Positions 18,361 to 27,122 of a stretch of 64,000 bases of DNA are shown here, piece by piece. The DNA comes from Catenulispora sp. GP43. GTDB taxonomy: Bacteria > Actinomycetota > Actinomycetes > Streptomycetales > Catenulisporaceae. The stretch lies in the NCBI RefSeq assembly GCF_041260665.1, contig NZ_JBGCCT010000005.1, forward strand, positions 186,001-250,000, in the 5' to 3' direction. Made by a program: the position numbers and the translations under genes. The notes under the pieces are model-generated. The model did not search any database. It was given only the letters and a program-made list of their open reading frames with translations, and had not been told where the DNA came from. Numbering within the stretch: the first letter of the stretch is position 1; the number at the start of each line of letters is the position of its first letter.

Positions 18361-19224
18361 CTAAAAGAGCGCTTCGGTATACCAGTCCGACTCGGCGGGC
18401 GAAGATTCTAGCATTCGACCTAGCTCCTCGCGTGAACGTACTGCAACGCCTCCCTTCTTTAGAAGGGTGACATTGCCGGGTGGAGTGTCTGGGCCAAAAT
18501 TAAGCACGAACACTTGACGGCCCATACGCAACGCTCCTTCGCCGGCCGCCAGCGTGCCGCCACGTTCTCCGGCCTCGACCACGACCAGCGCTCTCCCCAG
18601 GCCAAAAATAATTTTGTTCCTGGTCATAGCGGCATGGGCTAACCATGGCTGCGAGGGCGGGAACTGCGAAATAACTAGGATGCGGCTTAGGTCGAATTGG
18701 CCCTTGAACGAGCTTTTGATGCGGAAGTGATCAAAGCCTTCCGCGAGGACAATGACGGTACTTCCGCCTGAGTTCAATGCCGCAAGATGAGTTGCCGTAT
18801 CGACGCCCTTCGCGTACCCGGAGATGACTGTCAGGTTCTTTAGACTGGCCTCTTCGCCGCATTCTGCGGCAGCCCGTAGTCCAAGCTCTGTGGCAGACCG
18901 GGACCCGCACATTCCTACGCCGTCATGGTTCAGTAGGTTTAGGTTCCCCATGCAGTACAGAATTGGAGAACTGGTGCGGTCTCTATAGATCAGCCTATCG
19001 GGATAATTTGCGTCACCCCGCATCACTGGATAGATTCTGCTTTCGGCAAGCTTGTTCGCCGCAGTGTGAAGCGCCGCAGCATCGCTAGCATCTACCTCCT
19101 CAGTGAGAGCTTCTAGGCCAGCTCTGCCCTGAGTGCGAAGAAGTTCGTCAATTCGCGTGGGGGTACGTGCTGCGTGGAATGCGACCAGGGAAAGGTAAAT
19201 AGAACGCTGTAGCTCTGTTTGCAT
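18361..19224 (-). CDS. DprA/SLOG-family protein (ShosA-like)
   Basis: 287-aa protein with the DprA Rossmann-like (SLOG) fold: CGSRSATELGL at 106-116, SGYAKGVDTATH at 135-146, PPSQPW at 189-194, TRNKIIFGLGRALVVVEAGE at 201-220, then RGGTLAAGEGALRMGRQVF. These match the DNA-processing protein A nucleotide/DNA-binding core. The N-terminal 70 residues are helical. Its start codon is 1 nt after the stop of the PRTase gene (TGA-A-ATG), so the two are translated as a unit. In ShosTA systems the DprA-like partner is the antitoxin of a PRTase toxin; that assignment here is by analogy. Codon use is A/T-richer than the flanks. Confidence 0.8.
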   Translation of the reverse strand: MQTELQRSIYLSLVAFHAARTPTRIDELLRTQGRAGLEALTEEVDASDAAALHTAANKLAESRIYPVMRGDANYPDRLIYRDRTSSPILYCMGNLNLLNHDGVGMCGSRSATELGLRAAAECGEEASLKNLTVISGYAKGVDTATHLAALNSGGSTVIVLAEGFDHFRIKSSFKGQFDLSRILVISQFPPSQPWLAHAAMTRNKIIFGLGRALVVVEAGERGGTLAAGEGALRMGRQVFVLNFGPDTPPGNVTLLKKGGVAVRSREELGRMLESSPAESDWYTEALF

Positions 19225-19225
19225 T

Positions 19226-20065
19226 TCAGTTTCTCTTCATGGTTCGTACGGCGGCGACGCCAAAGACGCGACTCGCGCCCGCTCTCTTCGCCGCTTCGGC
19301 TACTGCGTTCATTGTTCCTCCACTCTTATAGACGTCATCGAGAATGATGACGTCTCCTGCTAGCGATATGGGGATATGGAATTGCTCGGCTGACGGTGAC
19401 TCTGACCCTGACTTAGCCTGCGGTCTCGGTCCGTGTAGGCTTTTCGTTAGAACAAGCTCTTTGTCTGCCAGGTCCGCAACCTCTTGGGCCATGGTTTCGC
19501 CAAAACTAGCGCCGTCGGCATTGTGTCCCGGCACAGTAATGATTGTTTCGCATTGAGCGTAGAGTGGGTGTCGCTGCACAAACAGAAGATATTTTTCCGA
19601 GAGCGCCGCCCTCGCCATCTCCTTGGCCCTGCTGACGCCTTTGTAGTATTTGCCCCGGTGGACCAACTCGCCAGTCTCGGTGTTATCCCATTTTTCTGAC
19701 TGCGTGCCAGCTTCTGGAGGTATTTTATACCAGTCAAATGCGATCGCGCAATCTATGCTCGCATTGCGGACCAGCGTCATCGTCAGCACCTCCTTTAGAA
19801 GGTTCGCCATTCGATTATTCTTAAAGTTCATCCCTTGGGGGAAGTGGTAGCCATGAGACCAGTTCCCGCTTCGCATTTGCCGGTCCTTAATTGAATAGCA
19901 GCTATTCCCATTAAGGACCTCAAACTGACGTGCGACTTCATTGGAGCCTTTGAGGTACAGCCAGTTGTCCGGGGTGGCATTTCCGGTTACTTCCCATACT
20001 TGATAGTCGAGGAGCTTGTTTGCGCGACTGTCGGGAAAGTACGCTGGAATAACCGTTCGCCCCAT
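19226..20065 (-). CDS. Phosphoribosyltransferase-domain protein (ShosT-like)
   Basis: 279-aa protein with a C-terminal type I PRTase domain: a strand TIITVPGHNADG, then the PRPP loop VIILDDVYKSGGT at about 239-251 and AKRAGASRVFGVAAVRTMKR. The N-terminal 150 residues (MGRTVIPAYFPDSRANKLLD) are a separate region without recognised family. ComF-like PRTases share this loop. First gene of a two-gene unit with the DprA-like gene, AGGAAG upstream of the ATG. Candidate toxin acting on nucleotide pools, by analogy with ShosT. Lower G+C than flanking core genes. Confidence 0.78.
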   Translation of the reverse strand: MGRTVIPAYFPDSRANKLLDYQVWEVTGNATPDNWLYLKGSNEVARQFEVLNGNSCYSIKDRQMRSGNWSHGYHFPQGMNFKNNRMANLLKEVLTMTLVRNASIDCAIAFDWYKIPPEAGTQSEKWDNTETGELVHRGKYYKGVSRAKEMARAALSEKYLLFVQRHPLYAQCETIITVPGHNADGASFGETMAQEVADLADKELVLTKSLHGPRPQAKSGSESPSAEQFHIPISLAGDVIILDDVYKSGGTMNAVAEAAKRAGASRVFGVAAVRTMKRN

Positions 20066-20414
20066 AATCTAAACTCACTTCCTGGCAGCCTGGGTGCGTT
20101 CGACCTGTCTCCGTCTCGCTCGCCCTAGAGTCTGCCCCTCAGCGCTGACACGGGGAAGCCACTTGGGGGTCATACCTCCGTTTGGGGCAGTGGCGATGCT
20201 GCGGTGCGATTGGGGCGACGGGGCCGACGGCCGTAGAGAGCTGAGGCCAGTTGTGGGTGTCCGTGACCGCCGCACGTCCGAGGTGCAGAGGCTGCCGGTC
20301 GGAAGCGACGGGCTTGCTGGGTTGCGTTGATCGCCTGTCTGACACGTGTCTGAGAAATACTGCCCAGATCGGCAACAGCCTGTGAGCAGGGCGTTCGAGT
20401 AGATCAGCCCTCTG
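20066..20414. other. Non-coding end of the island, promoter side of the PRTase
   Basis: No convincing gene. It must hold the promoter of the PRTase-DprA unit on the minus strand. Contains the palindrome GACACGTGTC near 20341 flanked by two copies of GTCTGA. Confidence 0.45.
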
Positions 20415-20456
20415 CTCCGGAGGCGGGTGCGTAGGTTCGAATCCTACCGGGGGCAC
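20415..20456 (+). repeat. attR: duplicated tRNA-Arg 3' end
   Basis: Exact 42-bp copy of 15747-15788. The 5' half of a tRNA is absent here, so this is the scar side of the integration. Confidence 0.9.
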
Positions 20457-21035
20457 ATATGGTGATCGGAAGATCCGAATAATCGCGCCCGGAGGTTTGA
20501 CCGCGGGCTACTTACGAAGCTCGCAGATCGCAGGCACGTTGTCTGCTGGCGAGCGCTAGTAGCGCTGGGTCGCTCTAGTCGTGGGGCACTGCGCGACAGC
20601 TTTTCGCCAGGGCTGATCAGGTGCGGGCCATCTGGAGTCAACCGCCTTGAGCTGCTAGCTCCATGTGTGCGCTGAAGCTCGGGCCGCTGAGGGCGTTGGC
20701 GGCGGTCTTGGACGCGTTCGGCCGAGGAAGGCTTTGTCTCGGCACCGATACCGGCGGTCAGGGGGTTGTCATCCGTGAGATAGCGCAGCCTGCTTCGGCG
20801 AGGCCAACATGGGTTCCAGCGGGATGTCCACATTCAGGCCGTAGCCGGTGATGACGGTGTGGCGTGCCGACCGGGGGGCCTTGCCGGGAGCTGCGATCGA
20901 GGTGGTGCTGCGGTTGGTGCTGGAGATGCGGATGGACTTCGGAGGAGTGCCGGTACTGCTGGAGGTGGCGAGCATGGTTGAAGCGATTTTCGCGCCTGTC
21001 GCCACGGCGATACCTGATTCCGGCGTTGTGTAAAG
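20457..21035. other. Relic-rich stretch, no intact gene
   Basis: Frames on both strands are short or have poor codon bias. The minus strand between about 20770 and 21005 gives a Ser/Thr-rich frame of 78 codons with no recognised family. The position next to attR suggests eroded insertion debris. Confidence 0.4.
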
Positions 21036-21334
21036 GCTTCCGGACCGGCCTGGTGGAGTCGCAGGTCCTGAAGAAGTGGATGAGCTCGGGCCTGTGGGGC
21101 AACAAGATCGCCTGGTGCGCGCCGGTCAATGTGCACTCGCTCGACTCGCTGCGGCAGGCGATCGCCTACTTCGGTGGCGTCTACGTGGGCATCCAGGTGC
21201 CGACGAACGCCATGGAGCAGTTCCAGGCCGGCCAGGCGTAAACGCTCGTCTCCGACTGGCAGAACCAGAGCGTCGAGGGCCGACAGGCCATCCCGATCCT
21301 CGGCTACGACGACCAGTGGATGCACTGCGTATAG
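21036..21334 (+). pseudogene. Decayed papain-like/hydrolase-type gene fragment
   Basis: A stretch with good codon bias reads VLKKWMSSGLWGNKIAWCAP, LDSLRQAIAYFGGVYVGIQV and, after an in-frame TAA at 21239-21241, a continuation EGRQAIPILGYDDQWMHC up to a TAG. The pattern (FGGVYVGI, then a GHAV-like IPILGYDD) resembles the cysteine-protease-like proteins of phages and actinobacteria that end in GGHAVPVVGYD. The N-terminus is missing, an internal stop is present, and the histidine of the GGHAV motif is lost, so it is not functional. Confidence 0.55.
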
Positions 21335-21439
21335 GGCGGGGTGCAGCAGATGGCGTATTGCCACGTTGCAGGCGGACCTGAGGAGCATCTGAGCCCCGGC
21401 GTCAGCGCGGCATCCACAGGGCAGCCGCTCCCGTCGTCG

Positions 21440-21545
21440 CGGCGGGCAGGGCACAGGGCTGCGAGCCCGTCGTCGACGGCCGCGGGAGAGGGGTGTTCGG
21501 GAGCCAGCCGGTAGTCCACGAAGGTTGCCCGCAGCCCGGCGGCGC
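21440..21545 (-). pseudogene. Fragment of an HSL-type alpha/beta hydrolase
   Basis: The minus strand encodes VDYRLAPEHPSPAAVDDGLA, the hallmark segment of hormone-sensitive-lipase-family carboxylesterases (normally VDYRLAPEHPFPAAVDD). Only about 35 codons survive; neither the HGGG nor GDSAGG motif is nearby. A relic of a once complete esterase gene. Confidence 0.6.
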
Positions 21546-21574
21546 GAAGTCGTCCACGTCTGCAGGGGTTTGAC

Positions 21575-21619
21575 GTCCTCTCCCCGACCGGAGCCGCCGG
21601 CTCCGGTCGGGGAGAGGAC
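21575..21619 (-). terminator. Terminator of the arabinofuranosidase-like gene
   Basis: A near-perfect palindrome with 22-nt arms (21575-21596 and 21598-21619; GTCCTCTCCCCGACCGGAGC and complement), 37 bp beyond the stop codon of the minus-strand gene at 21656. Confidence 0.85.
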
Positions 21620-21655
21620 TCAGACCACGGGCTCGTGGTCAGCCGTCCGGGTTCG

Positions 21656-23545
21656 TCACCGCCGGTGCGCGGACTTCGCGCGGCGTCGGCGCGTCACCAG
21701 GACACTGCCGGCGGCGATGGCGACGAGGCTTCCGATCATGCCGTAGGTGACGCCGCTGCCGGCCCCGGTGAAGGCCAGCAAACCGCTGCTGCTGCGAGCC
21801 TGCGCGTCATCGGCGGCCGCGCTGCTCGATCCGCTGGAAGCCGGTGCGCGTGCCACGCCGCCGCTGGAGTTCGAGCCGGGAGCGGCGGAGGTTGTTGAGC
21901 CGTGTGGTGACTGGGACGGCCGGTGCCCGGCTGGCCCCGTGCCCGCAGAAGAAGGCGTCAGGGGCTGGGCGGGGGACGTCCCGGTAGCGGTAGTCGTCGG
22001 AGCGGTGACCGGCCCAGTGGACTTCAATTGAAGGGTCGTGATCGAGTACGGCGGCAGCGTCTGCGCGGCCGCGGTGCCTGCTGATGCGGTTGTCAGCCCG
22101 GTGCCGCCCTTGAGATACGAGACGGTGCTGACCGTCCCCGGCGCGGGCGTGAATCCGGTGTAGGACAGCGACACCGTCACCGGGTTCGCCGGATCCTTGT
22201 TGATCAGCATGACGTTCAGCCCGCCGTTGCTGGTGCGCACCGCGTGCACGGCCAGCGACGTGCTGCCCGAGGACGCCTTCACCATGGTGTCGCCGGGTGC
22301 GGCCAGCGCGGTCAGTGAGCGGATGCCCCAGTACGTCGGGAACGGTGTCTCCAGCGCCGGCTCGCATGCGCCGTTGTTGCAACCGCCGCTGGAGAGGACA
22401 CCGCCGTCCTGGTAGTCGGTCTGGCCGTCGACGGTGCTGATGTTTCCGGGACCGTTGTGCAGATCCCACCAGTCGACATTGACAGCGCCGTGCTCGAACC
22501 AGGTCATGTACGCGTCCGGCGCGAACAGCGCGGCGGCTTGGCTGGTCTGGGCCACCGAGCCGCCGGCGCTGGTCTCGGTGATGGCGAGTTGTACGGACGA
22601 GGCGCGCGATCCGGCGTAGGCGGCGATCAGCGAGCGCACCGTGGCGGTCATGGACGCGACCTGGCTGCCGGGTGTGTTCAGCAGGTTGGCGGCGGTGCCG
22701 CCGCTGCCGGCGCCGCTGCCGACCCCGGCGCCGGCGCCGGGGTACCAGTGGACGATGACGAAGTCGATCGAGTTGGCCGCGATGGACAGCACCGTGTGGT
22801 TCCAGTCGGCCTGGTCGCCAGGTCCGGTGAGGCCGTCCGGCCAGCCTCCGGGGGTGGTGAGCACCGCGCCGATCTTCACCGTGGGGTCCACGGCCTTCAT
22901 CGCCTTGGCGTAGGCGACCAGGTTGTTGGCATAGGCAGTCGGGCTCTTGTCGGCGTGCTGATCCATCTCCCAGGCGCTGCCGTAGTGCCCGTTGCCCGGG
23001 ATCTCGTTGCCGATCTCCCAGTACTTCACGCCGTAGCCCTTGTCGACGTTGGCGTACTTGACCCAGTCTGCGGCTTCCTGGGGAGAGCCCGAGCCGTAGT
23101 TCGCGATCAGGATCGGCTGGGCACCGACCGTCTTCGCCATGGCCATGAAGTGGTCGAAGTCGGTGTTGGGGGCGACCCAGCTGCCGGCCCCCGCTGTGAG
23201 CGTGCCGGTCTTCCAGTGGTACGCGTCGCCGACGGAGCCGCCGGGGTAGCGCAACTGCCGGATCCCGGCCGCCTTCATCAGCGACGCCGCGGCCGGGTCG
23301 GTCATGTGCTGGTCGTAGACGGCGGTGTTGAGGCCGATCCCGGTATCGGGCACCGTACCCAGGGAGGTGCCGGCGTCCACGGACACTGCGACGGCAGGCG
23401 CCGCCTGCGCCGAAGTGGTCACCACGCCGGCGGCGCCTGCCACGACGAGGGCCGCGGCCGCTCCGGATATCGCGCGGCGGCGCATGCGGCTGCGCCGGGC
23501 CGGTGGTCGGACGGTGATCGGGTCGGTGGGTGACACGGAGAGCAT
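21656..23545 (-). CDS. Secreted, sortase-anchored arabinofuranosidase-like glycoside hydrolase
   Basis: 629-aa extracellular protein. Signal region: basic MRRRAISGAAAALVVAGAAG then AQA-AP near residue 49. The TIM-barrel part has YPGGSVGDAYHW, the acid/base-type WEIGNE (E181), VIVHWYPG and a nucleophile-type ITETSAGG (E324), the pattern of clan GH-A arabinofuranosidases such as GH51-like enzymes; the exact family is uncertain. After a Ser/Thr/Pro linker (about 515-585) come LAFTG at 590-594, a membrane segment and RRRRAKSAHRR, a class E sortase LAXTG sorting signal. It should cleave arabinose side chains at the cell surface. The promoter carries the GGCAACC element shared with nearby hydrolase genes. 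Confidence 0.85.
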   Translation of the reverse strand: MLSVSPTDPITVRPPARRSRMRRRAISGAAAALVVAGAAGVVTTSAQAAPAVAVSVDAGTSLGTVPDTGIGLNTAVYDQHMTDPAAASLMKAAGIRQLRYPGGSVGDAYHWKTGTLTAGAGSWVAPNTDFDHFMAMAKTVGAQPILIANYGSGSPQEAADWVKYANVDKGYGVKYWEIGNEIPGNGHYGSAWEMDQHADKSPTAYANNLVAYAKAMKAVDPTVKIGAVLTTPGGWPDGLTGPGDQADWNHTVLSIAANSIDFVIVHWYPGAGAGVGSGAGSGGTAANLLNTPGSQVASMTATVRSLIAAYAGSRASSVQLAITETSAGGSVAQTSQAAALFAPDAYMTWFEHGAVNVDWWDLHNGPGNISTVDGQTDYQDGGVLSSGGCNNGACEPALETPFPTYWGIRSLTALAAPGDTMVKASSGSTSLAVHAVRTSNGGLNVMLINKDPANPVTVSLSYTGFTPAPGTVSTVSYLKGGTGLTTASAGTAAAQTLPPYSITTLQLKSTGPVTAPTTTATGTSPAQPLTPSSAGTGPAGHRPSQSPHGSTTSAAPGSNSSGGVARAPASSGSSSAAADDAQARSSSGLLAFTGAGSGVTYGMIGSLVAIAAGSVLVTRRRRAKSAHRR

Positions 23546-23575
23546 CCCTTCAGCAGTACGCGGACTGTGCGCTCC

Positions 23576-23608
23576 CTCAGTGGTCTGGCCGATGCGGAAA
23601 GGTTGCCG
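23576..23608 (-). promoter_or_regulatory. GGCAACC/CCACT element, arabinofuranosidase-like gene
   Basis: In gene orientation: CGGCAACCTTTCCGCATC, then GGCCAGACCACTGAG. GGCAACC and CCACT are 17 nt apart, and the element ends about 30 nt upstream of the start codon. Matches the elements at 26918-26951 and 27123-27156. Confidence 0.65.
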
Positions 23609-23752
23609 CTCCGGTCAAGAAATCTTCGACAGACCACCGGCTGGCGACTCCCCTTCCACCCGCTGGCCGCTCCCCTTCGCCCGATCACGTGAGCTGATCC
23701 TTTGTCGCAGCGCATACACGTGTTGGAAGCACGGGGGCACTACCTTCTCGCC

Positions 23753-24358
23753 ATGGCGGACGCTTTCGATGCGTATACGCTCTCTCATGCCTGGGACGAG
23801 ATGTTCGAGGCGCCGGGCACACCCGGCGCGCCTATGAGCGGGTGTTCGCGGCGTTGGAACATCTCGATCCCGACGAGGTGCGCTTCAGAGCCGAGCAAGT
23901 GGCGCGGGCGTTCACCGACGGCGGTGTGACGTTCGCCTTCGGGGGCGAGGAACGACCCTTCCCGCTCGACCTGGTGCCACGGGTGATCGCCGCGGCGGAA
24001 TGGGACGAGATCGACCGCGGCGTACGGCAGCGGGCGCGCGCTGGAGGCGTTCCTGGCCGACGTGTATGGGCGGCAGTCGATCCTGGCCGACAGGCTCGTC
24101 CCACGCTCCGTCATGCTCACCGGCAGCGGATTCTACCGCGCCGCGCACGGCATCGATCCGGCCAACGGCGTGCGTGTGCATGTCGCGGGCATCGACCTGG
24201 TCCGTGACGTGGACGGCAACCGCGACGTGCCCGGCGCGCGCCACATCGTGGTCGGGCATGGTCGGGACTACGGGGATGTCCTTCCGCACAAAGGGATCTA
24301 TCACGGCGCGCCCGGGCGGGATCTGAAGGTGACGGTGCGCTTCAACCGGCTGGCATAG
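23753..24358 (+). pseudogene. Deletion fusion: circularly permuted ATP-grasp N-terminus to transglutaminase C-terminus
   Basis: The first about 480 bp encode the N-terminus of a circularly permuted ATP-grasp (DUF404/407-type) protein: YERVFAALEHLDPDEVRFRA, FGGEERPFPLDLVPRVIAAA, EWDEIDRGV, AHGIDPANGVRVHVAGIDLV. It is broken by two frameshifts (near 23825 and 24038). From about 24220 the frame reads RHIVVGHGRDYGDVLPHKGI and a short tail, the C-terminus of a bacterial transglutaminase-like protein. In many bacteria these two genes are the first and last of a three-gene operon, so a deletion of the middle (including the alpha-E gene) explains the join. Confidence 0.72.
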
Positions 24359-24379
24359 CGCGGTACGGGCAGCTGTCCG

Positions 24380-25459
24380 TCATCGCGGACTGGGCCGCGC
24401 CCGTCGTCGACGGTGCCTGCCGAGCCACACTGCGGCGGGCGTTAGAGGAAGCAGCAACAGTGCCCACCACAGGGACGGCGAGCGCGCGGCGCGCGATTCG
24501 GCGATGCCGATCTGCGCCAGGGCGGTGGCCGTCGCGGTCGTCGGAGTGTCCGGCGAATCGGTGCTCACGCCGCCGGTCGGGACGGCTGAGGGGGTGCTTG
24601 GCTGGGTCGGCCCGATGGTCGTCGGCGCTCGGGAGGGAGACGGAACGCTCGATGGCGTCCGGGCGGGCGAAGCGGCACTTGAAAGTGACCGGATCGGCGA
24701 CCCGGCGCTCGACGGCGTCCCGGCGGTAGGCGGGGCCGCCGTCGTCCCGACGGGCGTCGGCGGGACGGTGGAGCCGCTGAGGGCTATGTCGGAGTTGCCG
24801 CTGCTTTGGTATCCCTCGGTGGCCAGGATCATGTAGTTGAAGTTGCCGAGGTTCATTCCGTGGCTGGCCCAGGCGTCGAAGAAATTGCCGGTGGTGATGG
24901 TGCCGCCGGTTCGCCGGGATTGCCGGACGGCCCAGTATTGGTTGAACGTCGCGGTGCCCTGGATCGACGGTGCGTTGGTCCGTGTCGTCTCGTAGATGTC
25001 GTAGGTGCTGCCGTCGCTGGTGACGGAGCCCTTGTACGTCCCGGTGGGCCGGTAGCTGCCGTAGTTGTCGACGATGTAGTACTCGACCAGCGGGTTGGTG
25101 GTCCAGCCGTAGAGGGACAGGTAGGCGTTGCCGGACGGGTTGAAACTGCCCGAGTAGGTCATGCTTTTGCGGCCGCCGGTGTTCCAGCCGGTGCCCGCGA
25201 CGAAGTTCCCGGCATTGCTCCACGTGGTGCGGTATGCGCCGCCCGCTGCGAGGGTCATGGTCACCGACCCGCCGCCGTCGGTCCAGAACGAGTAGAAGTA
25301 GCCGTTGCTGGTGCCTTCCTGGCTGGTGGTGATGGTCGTGTCCGCATGAGCGATGCCGAACAGGGACCCGATCATCACAGCTGCGGCGCATGCACGCCGC
25401 AGAAGCGGCCCGATGCGGCCGCTTCTGCGGCGGCCCGGATGGGCGGGTGCGTCGTTCAT
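24380..25459 (-). CDS. GH11 endo-1,4-beta-xylanase, membrane-tethered
   Basis: 359-aa secreted xylanase. After a basic signal peptide (cleavage near AHA-DTT) comes one beta-jelly-roll GH11 domain: [30 protein letters not shown], the nucleophile in [13 protein letters not shown] (E126) and the acid/base in [13 protein letters not shown] (E215). Instead of a carbohydrate-binding module, a Pro/Ser/Thr linker of about 90 residues leads to a C-terminal membrane helix ([19 protein letters not shown]) and RHRRRRARP, so the enzyme stays on the cell. Start chosen for AGGAGAGG upstream of MNDAP. It follows the GH62 gene by 26 bp in the same operon. Confidence 0.93.
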   Translation of the reverse strand: MNDAPAHPGRRRSGRIGPLLRRACAAAVMIGSLFGIAHADTTITTSQEGTSNGYFYSFWTDGGGSVTMTLAAGGAYRTTWSNAGNFVAGTGWNTGGRKSMTYSGSFNPSGNAYLSLYGWTTNPLVEYYIVDNYGSYRPTGTYKGSVTSDGSTYDIYETTRTNAPSIQGTATFNQYWAVRQSRRTGGTITTGNFFDAWASHGMNLGNFNYMILATEGYQSSGNSDIALSGSTVPPTPVGTTAAPPTAGTPSSAGSPIRSLSSAASPARTPSSVPSPSRAPTTIGPTQPSTPSAVPTGGVSTDSPDTPTTATATALAQIGIAESRAARSPSLWWALLLLPLTPAAVWLGRHRRRRARPSPR

Positions 25460-25485
25460 GGCCTCTCCTGTCGCCATTGCGCGGG

Positions 25486-26757
25486 TCATTGGTGCTTCAG
25501 GGTCAGCAGGCCGGGCCGCCAGGGCAGCTGGTCGTAGGGGCCGGCGGCGCCGGGGGACTTGCCCTGGTAGAGGAACTGCAGGTGGCAGGGGTCGACGGTC
25601 ATGGTCTGGTCCGGGTTGTCGCGGACCAGGTCACCGTGGCTGATGTCGTTGGTCCACGTGGCTCCGCTGTTGGCTTTGCCCGCAAAGGGGTTGCTCTCTG
25701 CGGCGGCCTGCGGGGTCCACGAACCGCTCAGGCTGGAGGCGGTGAATGAACGGAAGTAGCGTCCTTGCGCCCCCTCCGCCTCGACGAGCATGAGGTACTG
25801 GTTCTGGCCTTGGACCTTGTAAACCTGGACCGCCTCGAAGAGGTTGGGCGTGGAGTCGGTCATGACGGTCGTGTACGAGGAGCCGAAGCTGCCCGGGAAG
25901 TTCCCGATCGGCATGCTGGCCCGGTAGATGTCTCCGTTGTCGCCGGCGAAGAACAGGTACATGTTCGTGCCGTCGCCGATCAGGGTCTGGTCGATCGGGC
26001 CGGTGCCGGTGCCGGAGCCGGGGATGCTGCCGGTGAACAGCGGCTGCGCCGAGGACCACCCGTTGGGGTCGGTGGGGTTGTTCGACGTCCGGTAGACGAA
26101 GGGCCATTGGCCCCACTGGTAGGCCAGCACCCAGATGTTCTTCGGCGCGAAGTAGAACAGCGTGGGTGCCACCGCGGCCTGGCCCATCCCGGTCTGGCTG
26201 GCCGAGGCCATGTCGGACCAGTTTGTGAAGGGAGCGAAGGCCATCGAGCCGTAAGAGGCCCCCGAGACGTCCGAGGCATAGACGAGGTGCTTGCCGTTGT
26301 AGACCACGTTGGTGAAGTCCTTGAGCGAGAGCCACCCGTTCTGCGGCGTGGCCAACGCACCCGTCGACGACCAGTGGTACGTCGACGGAAGCGAGCAGCT
26401 GACGCTGTTCCCGGACGTGGTCGGGATCGCGGTCGGCGTGGAGCGTGGCGTCGAGCTGCCGCCGCCGGCCGGGGGAGACGACGACGCCGCAGACGACGAG
26501 GGGCGCGTGCCGCTCGGACTGTGGCTTGTGGCCGCGCTGCTGCCTGCCGCGATCGCGATGGGCCTGCCGGGCGAGGCCGACGGTCCCGGCGCGGAAGAGC
26601 CGCTGGTCCCGATCGGCGTCGCGCCACTGGCGGCACGGGACGACCCCGGGGGTGCAGTGACCAGGACGGCCATGCTGACGGTCACGACCGCGGCTATGAC
26701 GGCGGCAGCCAAAACACCCCGGCGCGCGAACAATCGGCGAAGGCCCGGAATCAGCAC
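25486..26757 (-). CDS. GH62 alpha-L-arabinofuranosidase, N-terminally anchored
   Basis: 423-aa exported enzyme removing arabinose from arabinoxylan. The start GTG ([14 protein letters not shown]) gives an uncleaved-looking N-terminal membrane segment [20 protein letters not shown], a Ser/Pro linker of about 80 residues, then the five-bladed GH62 domain from about 117: [56 protein letters not shown]. Upstream member of an operon with the GH11 xylanase. A 37-codon upstream ORF overlaps its start, and a GGCAACC element lies about 165 bp upstream. Confidence 0.92.
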   Translation of the reverse strand: MLIPGLRRLFARRGVLAAAVIAAVVTVSMAVLVTAPPGSSRAASGATPIGTSGSSAPGPSASPGRPIAIAAGSSAATSHSPSGTRPSSSAASSSPPAGGGSSTPRSTPTAIPTTSGNSVSCSLPSTYHWSSTGALATPQNGWLSLKDFTNVVYNGKHLVYASDVSGASYGSMAFAPFTNWSDMASASQTGMGQAAVAPTLFYFAPKNIWVLAYQWGQWPFVYRTSNNPTDPNGWSSAQPLFTGSIPGSGTGTGPIDQTLIGDGTNMYLFFAGDNGDIYRASMPIGNFPGSFGSSYTTVMTDSTPNLFEAVQVYKVQGQNQYLMLVEAEGAQGRYFRSFTASSLSGSWTPQAAAESNPFAGKANSGATWTNDISHGDLVRDNPDQTMTVDPCHLQFLYQGKSPGAAGPYDQLPWRPGLLTLKHQ

Positions 26758-26864
26758 TTTTCGTCTCCCCGCGACGGCCGAGCAGGGCGACCGGCGACTA
26801 CTGCAGGCGTTGCCGCAGCCGGTGTGCCAAGCGGCCGTGGCGTGGATCGCCGAGGGAAGGACAT
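26751..26864 (-). CDS. Conserved upstream ORF before the GH62 gene
   Basis: 37 codons, [20 protein letters not shown] then [16 protein letters not shown]. Its stop overlaps the GTG start of the GH62 gene. The sequence resembles the 40-codon upstream ORF of the divergent gene at 27328 (shared start MS, middle VVAG, end RPxRGDEK). Possible coupling peptide or a shared duplicated leader. Confidence 0.5.
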   Translation of the reverse strand: MSFPRRSTPRPLGTPAAATPAVVAGRPARPSRGDEKC

Positions 26865-26917
26865 GTCTGCGCTCTCTTTCAGTCGCCGCGTCGGCCCGGA
26901 CCACCTTGGCCGGACCA

Positions 26918-26951
26918 CACCAAGTGGTCCGGGAAGCCGAAAAGGTTGCCG
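26918..26951 (-). promoter_or_regulatory. GGCAACC/CCACT element, GH62-GH11 operon
   Basis: In gene orientation CGGCAACCTTTTCGGCTT, then CCCGGACCACTTGG. GGCAACC and CCACT are 16 nt apart, about 165 bp upstream of the GH62 start. Candidate ECF-sigma promoter. Confidence 0.65.
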
Positions 26952-27122
26952 CCCGAGAACATCGCGCCTTGAAGTTCTCCAAGGCGCCGTGCGCGCCGGG
27001 ACCACGAGCAATACGCGAGCGTTGCGTGTGCCGCTGGCGAACGCCGCCAGCCATGGTGCGCGAGTCGGTTGTGAGGAAGACGCGCCGCAGGTAGGCGGAT
27101 GGATCTGTGAATCTTCGCGGGA

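Larger units (their letters stand above)
15747..20456. mobile_element. Small integrated island in tRNA-Arg, no integrase
   Basis: The last 42 bp of tRNA-Arg plus one base recur exactly at 20415-20456, the signature of tRNA-targeted site-specific integration. The roughly 4.6 kb in between has visibly lower G+C than the flanks, with A/T-ending codons in the minus-strand genes. Cargo: a phage/ICE-type gene end, a small ORF, a HutC/GntR regulator of the AICE KorSA style, a methyltransferase-like gene, and a PRTase-DprA pair. No integrase, excisionase, Rep or Tra gene is visible, so it is either a decayed actinobacterial ICE or an element mobilised in trans. Confidence 0.82.
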
